Below the pieces are notes generated by a model that searched no databases, was not told the origin of the DNA, and worked only from the letters and a program-made list of their open reading frames with translations. The position numbers and the translations under genes are program-made. Shown here one piece after another: positions 63,680 to 64,000 of a stretch of 64,000 bases of DNA (position 1 is its first letter; the number at the start of each line of letters is the position of its first letter). The DNA comes from Pseudonocardia sp. CNS-004 (GTDB lineage Bacteria > Actinomycetota > Actinomycetes > Mycobacteriales > Pseudonocardiaceae), in NCBI GenBank assembly GCA_001942185.1, contig MKJV01000073.1, positions 48,512 to 112,511 on the forward strand, given 5' to 3'.

Positions 63680-63741
63680 TGATCGACCCATCCGGGACAT
63701 GAGCTGCAGCCCCGCAGCTCATGTCCCGATCTCGCCGATCA
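63680..63741. repeat. TGATC...GATCA element (62 bp), copy 12
   Basis: 62 bases with arms CGGGACATGAGCTGC (63693-63707) and GCAGCTCATGTCCCG (63714-63728). It is nearly identical to the copy at 62679. Its last three bases (TCA at 63739-63741) serve as the stop codon TGA of the minus-strand amidohydrolase gene to the right. A right-hand portion of the element recurs at 63902-63937 as part of a duplication. Confidence 0.88.
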
Positions 63742-64000
63742 AGCGCCCGCTCGTCCCGCCAGCAGGGATCGGAGGCTCCGGCCACCTCGCGCTCCGGCCG
63801 CCCCACCAGCTCCCCGTCGCGCACCACCACCCGGCCCCCCACCACCACGTGCCGGGGCCGCCGGCCCGGAGCGCCCACAGGAGGCCTGCGAGCGGGTCGG
63901 CGCAGCCCCGCAGCTCATGTCCCGATCTCGCCGATCAAGCGCCCGCTCGTCCCGCCAGCAGGGATCGGAGGCTCCGGCCACCTCGCGCTCCGGCCGCCCC
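63706..64000. repeat. 99-bp direct repeat with 196-bp period
   Basis: 63706-63804 and 63902-64000 are identical over 99 bases and the period is 196 bases. The repeated part contains the right half of the 12th palindromic element and the last codons of an amidohydrolase gene. Nothing else in the window repeats so exactly. A local tandem duplication is possible; an assembly error is also possible. Confidence 0.85.
63739..64000 (-). CDS. Amidohydrolase C-terminal end, partial and duplicated
   Basis: Reading the minus strand toward the stop at 63739: DPLAGLLWA, then RRPRHVVVGGRVVVRDGELVGRPEREVA, then after a one-base frame change RSLLAGRAGA. This is the typical C-terminal strand pair of composite-domain amidohydrolases (guanine or 8-oxoguanine deaminase, SsnA-like: VRHVVVGGRVVVRDGELV). 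The piece to the right of 63902 repeats the last 30 or so codons, so the gene is interrupted by the 99-base duplication and its main body is outside the window. Confidence 0.6.
   Translation of the reverse strand, partial: GRPEREVAGASDPCWRDERALDRRDRDMSCGAAPTRSQASCGRSGPAAPARGGGGPGGGARRGAGGAAGARGGRSLRSLLAGRAGA

Noticed and set aside
1..64000. tRNA, rRNA, riboswitch or CRISPR features
   Set aside because: I looked for cloverleaf ends, conserved rRNA words, known riboswitch cores and regular repeat-spacer arrays and saw none that I could support.

Overview
The window is a very GC-rich stretch of actinobacterial chromosome, most likely from the Pseudonocardiaceae (Pseudonocardia-like). This follows from the codon bias, many GTG starts, an XRE/DUF5753 plus DUF397 pair, DUF3159 and DUF2470 proteins, an IdeR/DtxR-type iron box and the abundance of TetR, AraC, IclR and GntR regulators. 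I see no rRNA, tRNA, CRISPR array, integrase, transposase or prophage gene. The genus is inference.

Layout. 1-4808: a very large, secreted or membrane-anchored, low-complexity protein gene with paired-cysteine repeats, running off the left edge. 5-8.1 kb: two TetR genes, a decayed S9 peptidase and an NAD-dependent epimerase. 8.1-10.5 kb: arsenic genes (arsM, an arsR-arsC fusion, a second arsenate reductase). 10.5-14.8 kb: DUF2470 protein, an iron-box-controlled ferredoxin reductase, GrpB, MerR and DUF3159 proteins. 14.8-22 kb: hydrolases, NAD(P)H-binding protein, Rrf2, AraC and two MBL-fold proteins with a TetR. 22-24.5 kb: XRE/DUF397 and small Cys-rich proteins. 24.9-26.6 kb: a polytopic membrane protein. 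26.8-31 kb: galBCD-type genes for the last steps of gallate degradation, with a VOC-type extradiol dioxygenase and a GntR regulator. 31-39.6 kb: TetR, SDR, PPOX, a MTHFR-like protein, XRE and XRE-cupin regulators, GNAT and a MscS-like channel. 39.7-44.2 kb: a paoABC-type molybdenum aldehyde oxidoreductase with its TetR. 45-48 kb: IclR, enoyl-CoA hydratase and a MatC-type carrier. 48-54 kb: asparaginase, a two-component system, a methyltransferase, an MHS transporter and an EamA exporter. 54.4-62.7 kb: an uptake and catabolism cluster (creatininase, FAD oxidase, THI5-like ABC importer, amidohydrolase) diverging from an XRE-cupin regulator and a PNPOx-like flavoprotein. 62.7-64 kb: an AbiEi/DUF559 protein and the C-terminal end of another amidohydrolase.

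Two features cut across the window. First, intergenic regions carry at least a dozen short elements of exactly 62 or 64 bp that start TGATC and end GATCA, most with a dyad in between. They sit mainly at the 3' ends of genes, and two of them supply the stop codon of the neighbouring gene. They look like an undescribed REP-like family. Second, about 25 genes are split by one or more frameshifts although their translations are otherwise well conserved on both sides. That load is too high and too even to be decay and probably reflects indel errors in the sequence. I therefore give such genes their full extent and state where the frame changes.

Regulation is visible at several places: an iron box, two TetR operator pairs near metabolic genes, a long inverted repeat before the molybdenum enzyme operon, a FadR/FCD-type dyad before galB and a perfect 22-bp palindrome over an SDR start codon.
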